DNA from: Bacillus_AB infantis_C
GTDB taxonomy: Bacteria > Bacillota > Bacilli > Bacillales > Cytobacillaceae
NCBI RefSeq assembly: GCF_050107595.1
Contig: NZ_JBNILH010000001.1
Coordinates: 124,001 to 188,000 of the forward strand
Length of the DNA stretch: 64,000 nucleotides
Direction of reading: 5' to 3'
Shown here: positions 1 to 7,603 of the stretch, one piece after another
Layout: each line of letters starts with the position of its first letter
How positions within the stretch are numbered: the first letter of the stretch is position 1
Made by a program: the position numbers and the translations under genes
The notes under the pieces: generated by a model
Told to the model about the DNA's origin: nothing
The model's database searches: none
What the model saw: only the letters and a program-made list of their open reading frames with translations

Positions 1-720
1 TATGAGAAGCATAACTGCAAAATGCAGATTGGCGGAAGCGACCAGTGGGGCAATATTACAACAGGGCTTGAGCTGATCCGAAAGATGATGCCTGAAGGTG
101 CTAAAGGCTATGGTGTCACAATCCCGCTTGTAACGAAGGCGGATGGAACAAAATTCGGCAAAACAGAAAGCGGGGCAATCTGGCTCGATCCTGAAAAGAC
201 TTCTCCATATGAGTTCTATCAATTCTGGATTAATACAGCTGATGCCGATGTCATCAAATACCTGAAATACTTCACTTTCCTTTCAAAAGAAAAAATTGAG
301 GAGCTGGAGAACTCGCTTGCAGAGGAAGCGCATCTCCGCAGGGCGCAAAAGGCGCTTGCTGAAGAAATGACAAAGCTGATCCATGGTGAAGCAGCGCTTG
401 AACAGGCTATTAAAATTTCAGCCGCACTGTTCAGCGGCGATGTCAAAAACCTTACAGCATCAGAAATTACTCAAGGCTTCAAGGATGTGCCATCCTATGA
501 GCCGACAGGCGAAGAGAAGGGAATCGTCGATTTGCTGACGGCTGCAAAGATTTCTCCATCCAAGCGCCAGGCCAGGGAAGATGTATCGAACGGCGCCGTC
601 TATGTAAATGGTGAAAGAATTACAGCAACAGATTATGAACTAACAGAAAAAGACCGCATTGAAGGCCAGTTCACAATCATCCGCCGCGGCAAAAAGAAAT
701 ACTTTCTTATCAAATATTAA
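1..720 (+). CDS. tyrS: Tyrosyl-tRNA synthetase, 3' part (5' end outside window)
   Basis: Class I aminoacyl-tRNA synthetase that charges tRNA-Tyr. The frame is open from base 1, so the gene starts upstream of the window. It begins within the tyrosine-binding part (CKMQIGGSDQWGN). The KMSKS-type signature reads KFGKT, and an S4-like RNA-binding domain forms the C-terminus (ISPSKRQAREDV, then GAVYVNGERI). The stop is followed directly by a terminator. It is convergent with rpsD, the usual Bacillus arrangement. The TyrS family assignment is firm. Any upstream T-box leader would lie outside the window. Confidence 0.97.
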   Translation, partial: YEKHNCKMQIGGSDQWGNITTGLELIRKMMPEGAKGYGVTIPLVTKADGTKFGKTESGAIWLDPEKTSPYEFYQFWINTADADVIKYLKYFTFLSKEKIEELENSLAEEAHLRRAQKALAEEMTKLIHGEAALEQAIKISAALFSGDVKNLTASEITQGFKDVPSYEPTGEEKGIVDLLTAAKISPSKRQAREDVSNGAVYVNGERITATDYELTEKDRIEGQFTIIRRGKKKYFLIKY

Positions 721-726
721 ACCGCA

Positions 727-762
727 AAAAAGTCCGCTTCCGGCTGGAGGCGGACCTTTTTG
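727..762 (+). terminator. Rho-independent terminator after tyrS
   Basis: A GTCCGC/GCGGAC stem (732-737 and 750-755) is followed by a T-rich run just after the tyrS stop. Confidence 0.75.
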
Positions 763-774
763 TTTAATTGGAAA

Positions 775-812
775 AAAGAAAAACACCAGCCAAAAGGCAG
801 GTGCTTTCTTGG
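775..812 (-). terminator. Rho-independent terminator after rpsD
   Basis: CACCAGCC (784-791), AAAA and GGCAGGTG form a stem with one mismatch. The A-rich stretch at 775-783 becomes the U-run of the rpsD transcript. Confidence 0.7.
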
Positions 813-821
813 TTTTCCCGA

Positions 822-1424
822 TTAACGAGAGTAGAATTCAACGATAAGAGCTTCGTTGATTTCAGCAGGAAGTTCAGAACGCTCAGGAAGACGAGTGAAT
901 GAACCTTCCAATTTGTCAGCATCGAAAGTCAGGAAGTCAGGTACGAAGTTGTTTACTTCGATTGCTTCTTTAACGATGTCAAGACCGCGTGATTTTTCAC
1001 GCAATGTGATCGTTTGACCAGGCTGAACGCGGTATGAAGGAATATCAACGCGTCCTCCGTCAACGATGATGTGGCCGTGGTTTACAAGCTGACGAGCTTG
1101 ACGGCGAGTACGTGCTAAACCTAAACGGTAAACAACGTTGTCAAGACGTGATTCTAGAAGAACCATGAAATTTTCACCGTGCTTACCAGCCATTTTGCCG
1201 GCCTTGTCGAATAGGTTGCGGAATTGACGCTCAGTAACTCCGTACATGTGGCGAAGTTTCTGTTTTTCCTGTAATTGTAAACCGTACTCAGAAATTTTTC
1301 TGCGCTGGTTTGGACCATGTTGTCCTGGAGCGTAAGGACGCTTTTCTAATTCTTTACCAGTTCCGCTTAGAGAAATTCCAAGACGGCGGGATAGTTTCCA
1401 GCTTGGACCTGTATAACGAGCCAT
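822..1424 (-). CDS. rpsD: 30S ribosomal protein S4
   Basis: Primary 16S rRNA-binding protein that nucleates 30S assembly; in B. subtilis it also represses its own mRNA. The product is 200 aa, the usual family length. The N-terminus MARYTGPSWKLSRR is typical and lacks the zinc-binding cysteines seen in some S4 proteins. The S4 RNA-binding domain is recognisable around residues 90-150 (RLDNVVYRLGLARTRRQA, then GHIIVDGGRV). An AAGGAGGAG ribosome binding site stands 7 bases before the ATG. It is a single-gene unit with its own promoter and a leader of about 260 bases. Confidence 0.98.
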   Translation of the reverse strand: MARYTGPSWKLSRRLGISLSGTGKELEKRPYAPGQHGPNQRRKISEYGLQLQEKQKLRHMYGVTERQFRNLFDKAGKMAGKHGENFMVLLESRLDNVVYRLGLARTRRQARQLVNHGHIIVDGGRVDIPSYRVQPGQTITLREKSRGLDIVKEAIEVNNFVPDFLTFDADKLEGSFTRLPERSELPAEINEALIVEFYSR

Positions 1425-1690
1425 GAATGACTCCTCCTTGTGTTTTTATTTTGTTGTAAAATAAAAACAGATGCGTACGATCATTAAGCTCATTTTGTTT
1501 TCATGTACCTTCGCCCTAGCAGCAGCGGGTTACACAGTACCCCTTCGAATAAAAGGCTAAAATGCCATGCTTACCGGCATCTTGGGCCTAAACCCGTGCT
1601 TTCCGCCTCAAAAGAGATGGGAAGCGGTGCCTTATTGAGGAACAAAATGATCACCTAAAGTGTCACATTTGCTGCGATATTTTACACAAA
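1425..1690 (-). promoter_or_regulatory. Long rpsD leader, likely S4 autoregulatory element
   Basis: About 260 transcribed bases lie between the rpsD promoter and its ATG, with several GC-rich complementary segments (for example GATGCCGGTAAGCATGGCAT in the mRNA sense). B. subtilis rpsD is known to be regulated by S4 binding to a folded leader. The position, length and absence of an ORF fit the same mechanism here. I did not verify the exact pseudoknot. Confidence 0.65.
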
Positions 1691-1694
1691 GGAT

Positions 1695-1724
1695 ATTATA
1701 TAATTTTTATAAACTTTATGTCAA
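1695..1724 (-). promoter_or_regulatory. Sigma-A promoter of rpsD
   Basis: On the minus strand, a perfect TTGACA (1724-1719) is followed after 18 bases by a perfect TATAAT (1700-1695). Confidence 0.85.
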
Positions 1725-1888
1725 GGCATGTTTTGCTTTTCGCGGAATAAGTGCTCCTGCCTTCTCAATTTTATCATCTTATGATGCCGGCATAGAGGGC
1801 AATTTACTGGAAAATATTTTTATCATATCATAACGGGGAGAATTTTCCTGTGGTATAATAGTCTTAATTAATTCTAGTAAAAGTGTTG

Positions 1889-2488
1889 ATGAAATTGAGA
1901 GAAACGAAGAAGGAAAAACAAATCCGCCTTTTTCTGGCTTTGGCGTTTGCTGGAGTGGCCCTTGCCGCCATGTACTTCCAGTATCTCAAGCCGGCGGGCG
2001 GGACAGGGAGCCCGCTTGCCCTGGTCATAAAGGAGGGCTCTGCCGGAGGCACAGACCCCCTAGTTGTTTTATATGATGAAAAAAAACAGGACCATGTGCT
2101 GGCCCTTTATGAGGTAGAAAAAGACAATGATTTTAAGTTTCGCCTGATCAAGTCTGCCTCTTTGGAGAGCGCCCCTGAGAAATTGGCAGTTGATCGAGAG
2201 GGTGCCGGTTTTTGGGCTGAATTGGATGGAAAATGGGTTTATCTGGATCCGGACCTGAAAGTGCGGGAGCGTGAACCGGGCCTTCGGGGCACCATCACTT
2301 CGGATGGAGAACCTTTTGAAGTAAGGAAGACTTCAAATCATACCGTTCTTGAAGCGGAGGGCCAATATGAAGTAGCCTTCAATGTTACAGGCAGGCCGGA
2401 GAGCGTCCATGCCCTCACAGCCGATCATTCTTCATGGCTTATCCTGCTTGAGGATGGGGTGAGAATTGCCTCCGGGAGGACGCTGTAA
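1889..2488 (+). CDS. Uncharacterised membrane-anchored protein upstream of dgcP
   Basis: I do not recognise this family. The product is about 199 aa: a short basic cytoplasmic stretch (KLRETKKEKQIR), one hydrophobic segment at about residues 14-32 (LFLALAFAGVALAAMYF), then a polar domain of about 165 aa, predicted outside the membrane, rich in short beta-like segments. There is no cysteine for lipid attachment. The ATG at 1889 is preceded in frame by GTG (1883) and TTG (1886), and no clear ribosome binding site decides among them. An extended -10 TATAAT lies at 1854-1859, giving a very short leader. Only 53 bases separate its stop from the chosen dgcP start and no terminator is visible between them, so co-transcription with dgcP is likely. 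Confidence 0.7.
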   Translation: MKLRETKKEKQIRLFLALAFAGVALAAMYFQYLKPAGGTGSPLALVIKEGSAGGTDPLVVLYDEKKQDHVLALYEVEKDNDFKFRLIKSASLESAPEKLAVDREGAGFWAELDGKWVYLDPDLKVREREPGLRGTITSDGEPFEVRKTSNHTVLEAEGQYEVAFNVTGRPESVHALTADHSSWLILLEDGVRIASGRTL

Positions 2489-2541
2489 CACGGCATTTAT
2501 ATAAGAATGCCTATATGAACTGGGTAAATAGGGTGATGAAT

Positions 2542-4344
2542 ATGGAAATGCTCAAAAGCCAGAAAATAATGTGCTTGAAAAGCCGCTTCTTTGACCTGAT
2601 TGATACAACTGACGGATTTATTCATTCTGACTCTTTGATTGAGCAGATGCTCGGAGCCGTCAAAGACTTTTCTGAGGCCTCCGAAGTCCGCTATCAGGGT
2701 CCAGGCGGCAGTGTCATAGGTACAGATTCCTCAGTTGGGGGATATGGCCAGATTGGCCATCCGGCAGGGGAAGCGGAACTCAGGGGTGCCGCGTGCTGCC
2801 GGATTTCGCTTTCTGCCAGGTCAATGGATTTGGGATTCCTTGAGCTGAACGGGCTCCCGGATCCCCTGAATGAAGAAATCATTAGGGAATTGAGCTCTGC
2901 CTGTGCCGCCTTCATCATGAAGGCCAGGGAACTCGGGGGAATCTCAGCCAGGGAAAAGCGCTACAAGCAGCTTTTTCGCGTAACTGAGCAGTTTCATTCC
3001 TCAATGGATATGGATGCTGTCCTCGGAGAAATCATCAAAACTCTTCAGGAAGTTTATCCTGAATTTACCTATTATCTAATGCTTTCGCATGATAATAACA
3101 GCCATGGGGACCTCCCTTTAAAAGATCTTGAATATGACAGCCAAAATATAGCGGCCATGCAGGCATATGTCACTGGCGCCATACAGTTTGAGGATTCAAT
3201 TTCTGAGAAAAAGTCTGTCCTTTATGCCCCTCTAAAAGGAAAGCAGGGTGTATACGGCGTGCTCCAGGTCATTGCTCCGAATGCACTCGTCTTTCCTGAA
3301 AGCGAAGTCGAATTCATTTCCATTCTCGCCAATACGGCAGGGGGTGCACTTGAGAACGCCCAGCTGTATCACCAGTCGAAGAGGCTGATTGCCGACCTCC
3401 AGCTAATTAATGAGACTTCGCACCAGCTTAATTCCAATCTTCGCCTGACGGAAACGATGACCTATATGGCTGAACAGATTATTAAGTCTTTTGATGCGGA
3501 AGAGGCAGGCTTCGTCCTTTTGTCTGAAGAATCCGAACAAGTCAGCATCCTTAAAGGAAGCACTTCTTTCTTCCGGACAAGGGAATCCGGCATCTATATA
3601 AAATATATCAAAGAAAAGATCAGGCAAGACAAGGACAGCCTGTTCATTGGCGAGCTTGACCTCCAGAACGATGCACTGATTGAGCAGTTCAAATCCGTCA
3701 TGGCGGTCCCAATGTCCCAGTCTGGTGTGCTGAAAGGGTTTGCCCTTATCCTGCACAGAGATCCTTATCATTTTTCATTTGAAACATTTAAGCTTCTTCA
3801 GTCCCTAATCCACCATTCCACTTTGGCCCTCACGAATTCAATGCTGAGAGAGGAGCTTGAAAAGATGGTCGTCACAGACCACCTGACCAGACTTTATTCC
3901 CGGAATTATCTGGATGAACGGATACACCAGTCCTTAAAAGAGGATTCAGAGGGTGCTTTTATTCTGGTTGATATTGATAATTTTAAATCTGTCAACGATA
4001 CATACGGCCATCAAGTCGGTGATGAAGTCATTGTCCAGGTAGCCGGGATTATTATGAACAGCATCCGCGGCACCGATGTTGCCGCCAGATGGGGAGGAGA
4101 AGAGCTTGCCGTTTATCTTCCCTCTATTTCCCTGGAAACGGGCGTTGCGATTGCAGAGCGGATCGTCAGGAAGGTCTCTGAAAGCACGAATCCCGTTGTC
4201 ACCATTTCCTGCGGGGTATCCCACTGGAACATGGCAAGGGAGGATTCCTATTCCTGGCTGTTCAAGCGGGCGGATAAAGCTTTATATACAGCGAAAGAAT
4301 CCGGAAAAAACCAGGTTGTGGTCCAGGGATTCAGCATTCTTTAA
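2542..4344 (+). CDS. dgcP: GAF-GAF-GGDEF diguanylate cyclase (DgcP/YtrP type)
   Basis: Makes cyclic di-GMP from two GTP. About 600 aa: an N-terminal GAF-like segment, GAF regions at about 150-270 and 290-430, then a GGDEF domain from about 435 to the end. The active-site loop reads GGEEL at about residues 518-522, a functional variant. An RxxD inhibitory site (RGTD, about 509-512) lies five residues upstream, so product feedback is expected. No transmembrane segment is seen, so it is probably cytoplasmic. The start at 2542 is chosen because GGGTGAT precedes it at good spacing; an in-frame ATG at 2515 lacks a site. The position between rpsD and ytsP matches B. subtilis ytrP (dgcP). Confidence 0.92.
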   Translation: MEMLKSQKIMCLKSRFFDLIDTTDGFIHSDSLIEQMLGAVKDFSEASEVRYQGPGGSVIGTDSSVGGYGQIGHPAGEAELRGAACCRISLSARSMDLGFLELNGLPDPLNEEIIRELSSACAAFIMKARELGGISAREKRYKQLFRVTEQFHSSMDMDAVLGEIIKTLQEVYPEFTYYLMLSHDNNSHGDLPLKDLEYDSQNIAAMQAYVTGAIQFEDSISEKKSVLYAPLKGKQGVYGVLQVIAPNALVFPESEVEFISILANTAGGALENAQLYHQSKRLIADLQLINETSHQLNSNLRLTETMTYMAEQIIKSFDAEEAGFVLLSEESEQVSILKGSTSFFRTRESGIYIKYIKEKIRQDKDSLFIGELDLQNDALIEQFKSVMAVPMSQSGVLKGFALILHRDPYHFSFETFKLLQSLIHHSTLALTNSMLREELEKMVVTDHLTRLYSRNYLDERIHQSLKEDSEGAFILVDIDNFKSVNDTYGHQVGDEVIVQVAGIIMNSIRGTDVAARWGGEELAVYLPSISLETGVAIAERIVRKVSESTNPVVTISCGVSHWNMAREDSYSWLFKRADKALYTAKESGKNQVVVQGFSIL

Positions 4345-4376
4345 AGACAGGCCAGTCAAAGCCTGTCTTTTTCATT
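4343..4376 (+). terminator. Rho-independent terminator after dgcP
   Basis: A perfect 10-bp stem, AAAGACAGGC/GCCTGTCTTT, with an 8-base loop and a T-rich tail. Confidence 0.9.
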
Positions 4377-4442
4377 TTCCTTTATACACTCAAATTGCTT
4401 TGCAAAAACAGAAAAATAACATATCCTGTAAATATAGGATGT

Positions 4443-4456
4443 TGAAAACGCTTTCA
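4443..4456 (+). promoter_or_regulatory. Catabolite-responsive element (cre) before megL
   Basis: TGAAAACGCTTTCA matches the CcpA consensus TGWAARCGYTWNCA at every position and is itself palindromic. It lies 18 bases before the megL ATG, at or downstream of any promoter, which predicts repression on preferred sugars. Confidence 0.8.
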
Positions 4457-4474
4457 AATTAAGGGGGATATTCA

Positions 4475-5662
4475 ATGGAGAAAAAGAATGTGCGGTTCGA
4501 GACTAAAGTGATCCATGAAGGTTATGATGCCCGGGAGTTTAAAGGGAGTCTGGCACCGCCGATTTTTCAAACCTCCACGTTCGTGTTTGATAATGCAGAA
4601 CAGGGGGAACGGAGGTTTTCTGGAGAAGAAGAGGGATATATCTATTCACGGCTCGGCAATCCGACTGTTTCTGTCCTTGAAGAAAGGATGGCTGCACTCG
4701 AGCAGGCTGAGGCTGCATTGGCCTTCAGCTCGGGGATGGCTGCTGTCTCCGCGGTGCTGGTTGCCCTGACAAAGGCGGGGGATCATATATTATGCTCCCA
4801 GGGAGTATATGGGTGTACATTTGGCCTTCTTCAGCTGATGAAAGAGAAATACAGTATCAGCCATGATTTTTCCTTGATGGAATCGAAGGAGCAGCTGCTG
4901 GAGGCAATCAGGCCGGAGACTGCCTGTCTTTATATTGAAACGCCGATCAATCCGACTATGAAACTCGTTGATTTGGAAATGGCTGTGGAGGCCGCCAGGG
5001 AAAAGGGAATCCCGGTTATAGTGGATAATACCTTCTGCTCGCCGTATCTGCAAAATCCGCTGTCATTGGGCTGCGATATTGTCATCCATAGTGCAACTAA
5101 ATATATATGCGGCCATGGAGATGTGATTGCCGGCATTGCAGCGGGCAGGAAAGAGCTGATGGATGAAATCTCCTTTACAACCCAAAAGGATATCGGGGGC
5201 GTTATTTCCCCATTTGATGCCTGGCTTCTTTTAAGGGGGCTGAAGACTTTGCCGGTAAGGATGGACCGGCACACAAGCAATGCGGAAAAGCTGGCCGCAT
5301 ATTTAAAGGGCCATCCAAAAGTAACGGACGTTTATTATCCTGGCGATCCCGAGCATAAAGATTATCCTCTCATGCAAAAGCAAATGAGAAGCGGAGGCGG
5401 AATCCTGTCATTTTCAATTAAAGGCACAAAGGAGAGGGCCCAGAAATTCATGAATCAGCTTCAATTCATAAAAATTGCTGTAAGCCTCGGGGACGCAGAA
5501 ACCCTTATCCAGCATCCTGCCACCATGACACATTCGGTAATTCCGCCAGAAACAAGGGAGAAGATGGGGATTTCTGACACAATGCTCAGGCTGTCTGCCG
5601 GGCTTGAAGCCTGGGAAGATATCCGGGATGATTTAGAACAGGCTTTTGCTTCAATAGAATAA
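4475..5662 (+). CDS. megL: Methionine gamma-lyase (PLP-dependent, Cys/Met metabolism family)
   Basis: Predicted to cleave L-methionine to methanethiol, 2-oxobutyrate and ammonia in the cytoplasm. 395 aa, the usual length of the gamma-family of PLP enzymes. The PLP lysine is K209 in HSATKY. C114 in VYGCTFGLLQ occupies the position of the cysteine that marks methionine gamma-lyases, whereas cystathionine lyases usually differ there. LGDAETLIQHPATMTHS is also typical. GGGGG precedes the ATG. It is preceded by a perfect cre and followed by an OsmC-type thiol peroxidase. Cystathionine gamma-lyase or homocysteine lyase activity cannot be excluded from sequence. Confidence 0.85.
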   Translation: MEKKNVRFETKVIHEGYDAREFKGSLAPPIFQTSTFVFDNAEQGERRFSGEEEGYIYSRLGNPTVSVLEERMAALEQAEAALAFSSGMAAVSAVLVALTKAGDHILCSQGVYGCTFGLLQLMKEKYSISHDFSLMESKEQLLEAIRPETACLYIETPINPTMKLVDLEMAVEAAREKGIPVIVDNTFCSPYLQNPLSLGCDIVIHSATKYICGHGDVIAGIAAGRKELMDEISFTTQKDIGGVISPFDAWLLLRGLKTLPVRMDRHTSNAEKLAAYLKGHPKVTDVYYPGDPEHKDYPLMQKQMRSGGGILSFSIKGTKERAQKFMNQLQFIKIAVSLGDAETLIQHPATMTHSVIPPETREKMGISDTMLRLSAGLEAWEDIRDDLEQAFASIE

Positions 5663-5775
5663 GAATGGACCGGTACAGAGTGATGGCAAAAAAATGAATG
5701 CCCCCGGCCTTCTGCCGGAAGAATATAAACAGCAAAGATTTTTTATATAAGGATGGCCATAAAGGAGGATATATC

Positions 5776-6201
5776 ATGGATATGACGGTAACCTGGACTG
5801 GAAAAATGGCGTTTGATGGGGCTGCGCCTTCCGGCCATAAAATTGTGATGGATGCATCTGAGGAAGCCGGGGGAGAGAATTCCGGAGCTAGGCCGACAGA
5901 GCTGCTGTTGAGCGCGGCGGCAGGCTGCACGGGAATTGATATTGTGTCTATCCTGAAAAAGATGCGGCTTGAGCCAGCTTCTTTCCATATGGATATAAAA
6001 GGGTCAAGGGCTGAGGATCATCCGAAAAGGTTCACTGATATCCATATCCACTATGCATTGGAGGGGGAGCTTCCTGAAGATAAAGTGGTCAGAGCCATCA
6101 AGCTTTCAAACGATAAATACTGCTCTGTCTCAAAGTCTTTAAATGCGGATATCACGGTAAGCTACTCTATTAACGGGTCTGCCGGCGGCCAGCACCTGTA
6201 A
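5776..6201 (+). CDS. OsmC/Ohr-family protein
   Basis: Cysteine-based peroxidase family that reduces organic or sulfur-containing hydroperoxides. 141 aa from an ATG with AAAGGAGG 8 bases upstream. The two conserved cysteines are C51 (AAGCTGID) and C116 (KYCSVSKSL), at the expected spacing. This is the YhfA/OsmC branch rather than Ohr proper. It lies 113 bases after megL on the same strand. A small CCGGC/GCCGG hairpin lies in the gap but has no clear T-run, so co-transcription is possible, which would pair methanethiol production with a thiol-dependent peroxidase. Confidence 0.88.
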   Translation: MDMTVTWTGKMAFDGAAPSGHKIVMDASEEAGGENSGARPTELLLSAAAGCTGIDIVSILKKMRLEPASFHMDIKGSRAEDHPKRFTDIHIHYALEGELPEDKVVRAIKLSNDKYCSVSKSLNADITVSYSINGSAGGQHL

Positions 6202-6222
6202 TATAACTCATTAGAAAGCAGC

Positions 6223-6257
6223 AAAAAAGCCTGATTCCGAGCGGAACAGGCTTTTTT
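6223..6257. terminator. Bidirectional terminator between the osmC-like gene and ytsP
   Basis: AAAAAAGCCTG and CAGGCTTTTTT are 11-bp perfect arms around a 13-base loop, with A and T tracts serving both converging genes. Confidence 0.9.
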
Positions 6258-6262
6258 CTTTG

Positions 6263-6742
6263 TTATATATGTTTTACGAGTGTTTCAACAAAGTCTTCAA
6301 GGCCCTGCTGGTCGATTTCGTCAAAGCGGTTCTTTTCAGGAGAATCAATATCAAGGACGCCGAATACTTCTCCATCTTTTATGATGGGAACTACAATTTC
6401 TGATTGGGATGCTGCATCACAGGCAATATGCCCTGGGAATACATGGACATCCTCAATTCGCAATGTCTCGCGCTTCTGGGCAGAAGTGCCGCAGACCCCT
6501 TTTCCGAGCGCGATCCTCACGCAGGCCGGAAGCCCCTGGAAAGGACCGAGGACCAGCTCCCCATCCTCCATGATATAAAAGCCGGCCCAGTTAATGCGGT
6601 CAAGAAATTGATTAAGCAGTGCTGCTGCATTGCTCAGATTAGCAATGCGGTTTGGTTCGCCTTCCAAAAGAGCATGAAGCTGTTTATTTAATAATGCGTA
6701 ATTTTTTTTGCGGTCTTCGCTGTATGTTTCGACTTTAAACAA
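6263..6742 (-). CDS. ytsP: Free methionine-(R)-sulfoxide reductase, GAF-domain type
   Basis: Reduces free Met-(R)-sulfoxide using a thioredoxin-like donor. About 159 aa forming one GAF domain. The three family cysteines are present in LPACVRIALGKGVCG and, 24 residues on, HIACDAAS. The start is taken as TTG at 6742, because GGAGGG (6755-6750) lies 7 bases before it. A longer frame starting at GTG 6757 would overlap that site. It is convergent with the OsmC-like gene. The position between dgcP and refZ matches B. subtilis ytsP. Confidence 0.92.
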   Translation of the reverse strand: MFKVETYSEDRKKNYALLNKQLHALLEGEPNRIANLSNAAALLNQFLDRINWAGFYIMEDGELVLGPFQGLPACVRIALGKGVCGTSAQKRETLRIEDVHVFPGHIACDAASQSEIVVPIIKDGEVFGVLDIDSPEKNRFDEIDQQGLEDFVETLVKHI

Positions 6743-6809
6743 CGTGTTTCCCTCCACTATTCGAAGAATTATTATTCATTCTATCAAATAGAGATGAAAA
6801 AGAGGAGAC

Positions 6810-6855
6810 TTTGTCGATATTTTTTAAAAGGACAACCGGAAAATAAAAAGAATGT
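6810..6855 (+). promoter_or_regulatory. Putative Spo0A box and sigma-H promoter of refZ
   Basis: TTTGTCGAT (6810-6818) matches the Spo0A box TTTGTCRAA at 8 of 9 positions. Downstream, AAAGGACAA (6827-6835), a 13-base spacer and AGAATGT (6849-6855) resemble the sigma-H consensus RWAGGAWWT/HGAATWW. The box would lie near -48, a usual place for activation. refZ of B. subtilis is induced at sporulation onset, which agrees. Confidence 0.55.
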
Positions 6856-6973
6856 TTTATTAAGAAAGGTAATTGCACTGATATGCGATGTATACCACTT
6901 TCTGCTGTCCAGTCCCTGTATATCCATTTATACTGCGTTGTGCCAATGGGAATTTAAGAAGCGAGGTAGGATT

Positions 6974-7603
6974 ATGAAAAAAAATTCGAAAGATGCCATT
7001 GTTGCTGCAGCGATTTCCCTTTTTAATACAAACGGATTTACCGGCACATCCATACGTGACATAGCCGCGAAAGCCAAAGTGAATGCAGCCAATATTGCCT
7101 ATTATTTTCACAATAAGCATGGGTTGCTGGAACATTGTTTCACTGAATTCTTTGAGGGATACATTGCTGAAATAGAGAAGGGTTTTTCTTGCTTGCACCT
7201 GGGGGCAGCGGCTGCCTTGAAAATTATTTCAGAAAATATCCTGTTGTATCACAGCCGGAATATCCATCTGACCCGTTTTATCCTGAGGGAAGTTTCGCTG
7301 GACTCCCAGGTGGTGAGGGAAATTATGTCTACCTATTTGACGAAGGAAAAATATTATCTGAATAAAGTATTTGAATTCGGAATGAGAGCGAAGGAATTCC
7401 GCTCTCAGCACCCAAGTTATTTTATCATCCAGTTTAAAGGGCTATTGTCGATGCCATTTTTAAATATGCAGTATCTGTCAGAGGTGCTTCACGTTTTTCC
7501 AAACGAAAGATATTTCGCAGATAAATACTTAATTGAAATCTATAATTGGATTGACGGAGCCGTCCGGGAACATGGTGCAAGGGAAATCGTCATGGCCAAT
7601 TAG
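6974..7603 (+). CDS. refZ: TetR-family regulator of FtsZ (RefZ/YttP)
   Basis: DNA-binding protein that, in B. subtilis, binds sites near the origin and tunes FtsZ ring position at the onset of sporulation. 209 aa, close to the B. subtilis length. The TetR helix-turn-helix covers about residues 8-52 (AAAISLFNTNGFTGTSIRDIA, then VNAANIAYYFHNKHGLLEHCF). The start at 6974 has GAGGTAGG upstream. The same frame is open further upstream but without a site. It overlaps the end of hisJ by 4 bases, convergently. The neighbours hisJ and ezrA match B. subtilis. Confidence 0.93.
   Translation: MKKNSKDAIVAAAISLFNTNGFTGTSIRDIAAKAKVNAANIAYYFHNKHGLLEHCFTEFFEGYIAEIEKGFSCLHLGAAAALKIISENILLYHSRNIHLTRFILREVSLDSQVVREIMSTYLTKEKYYLNKVFEFGMRAKEFRSQHPSYFIIQFKGLLSMPFLNMQYLSEVLHVFPNERYFADKYLIEIYNWIDGAVREHGAREIVMAN

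Noticed and set aside
4076..4462. Open frame overlapping the end of dgcP
   Set aside because: It lies in another frame inside the GGDEF domain and runs through the terminator; no ribosome binding site.
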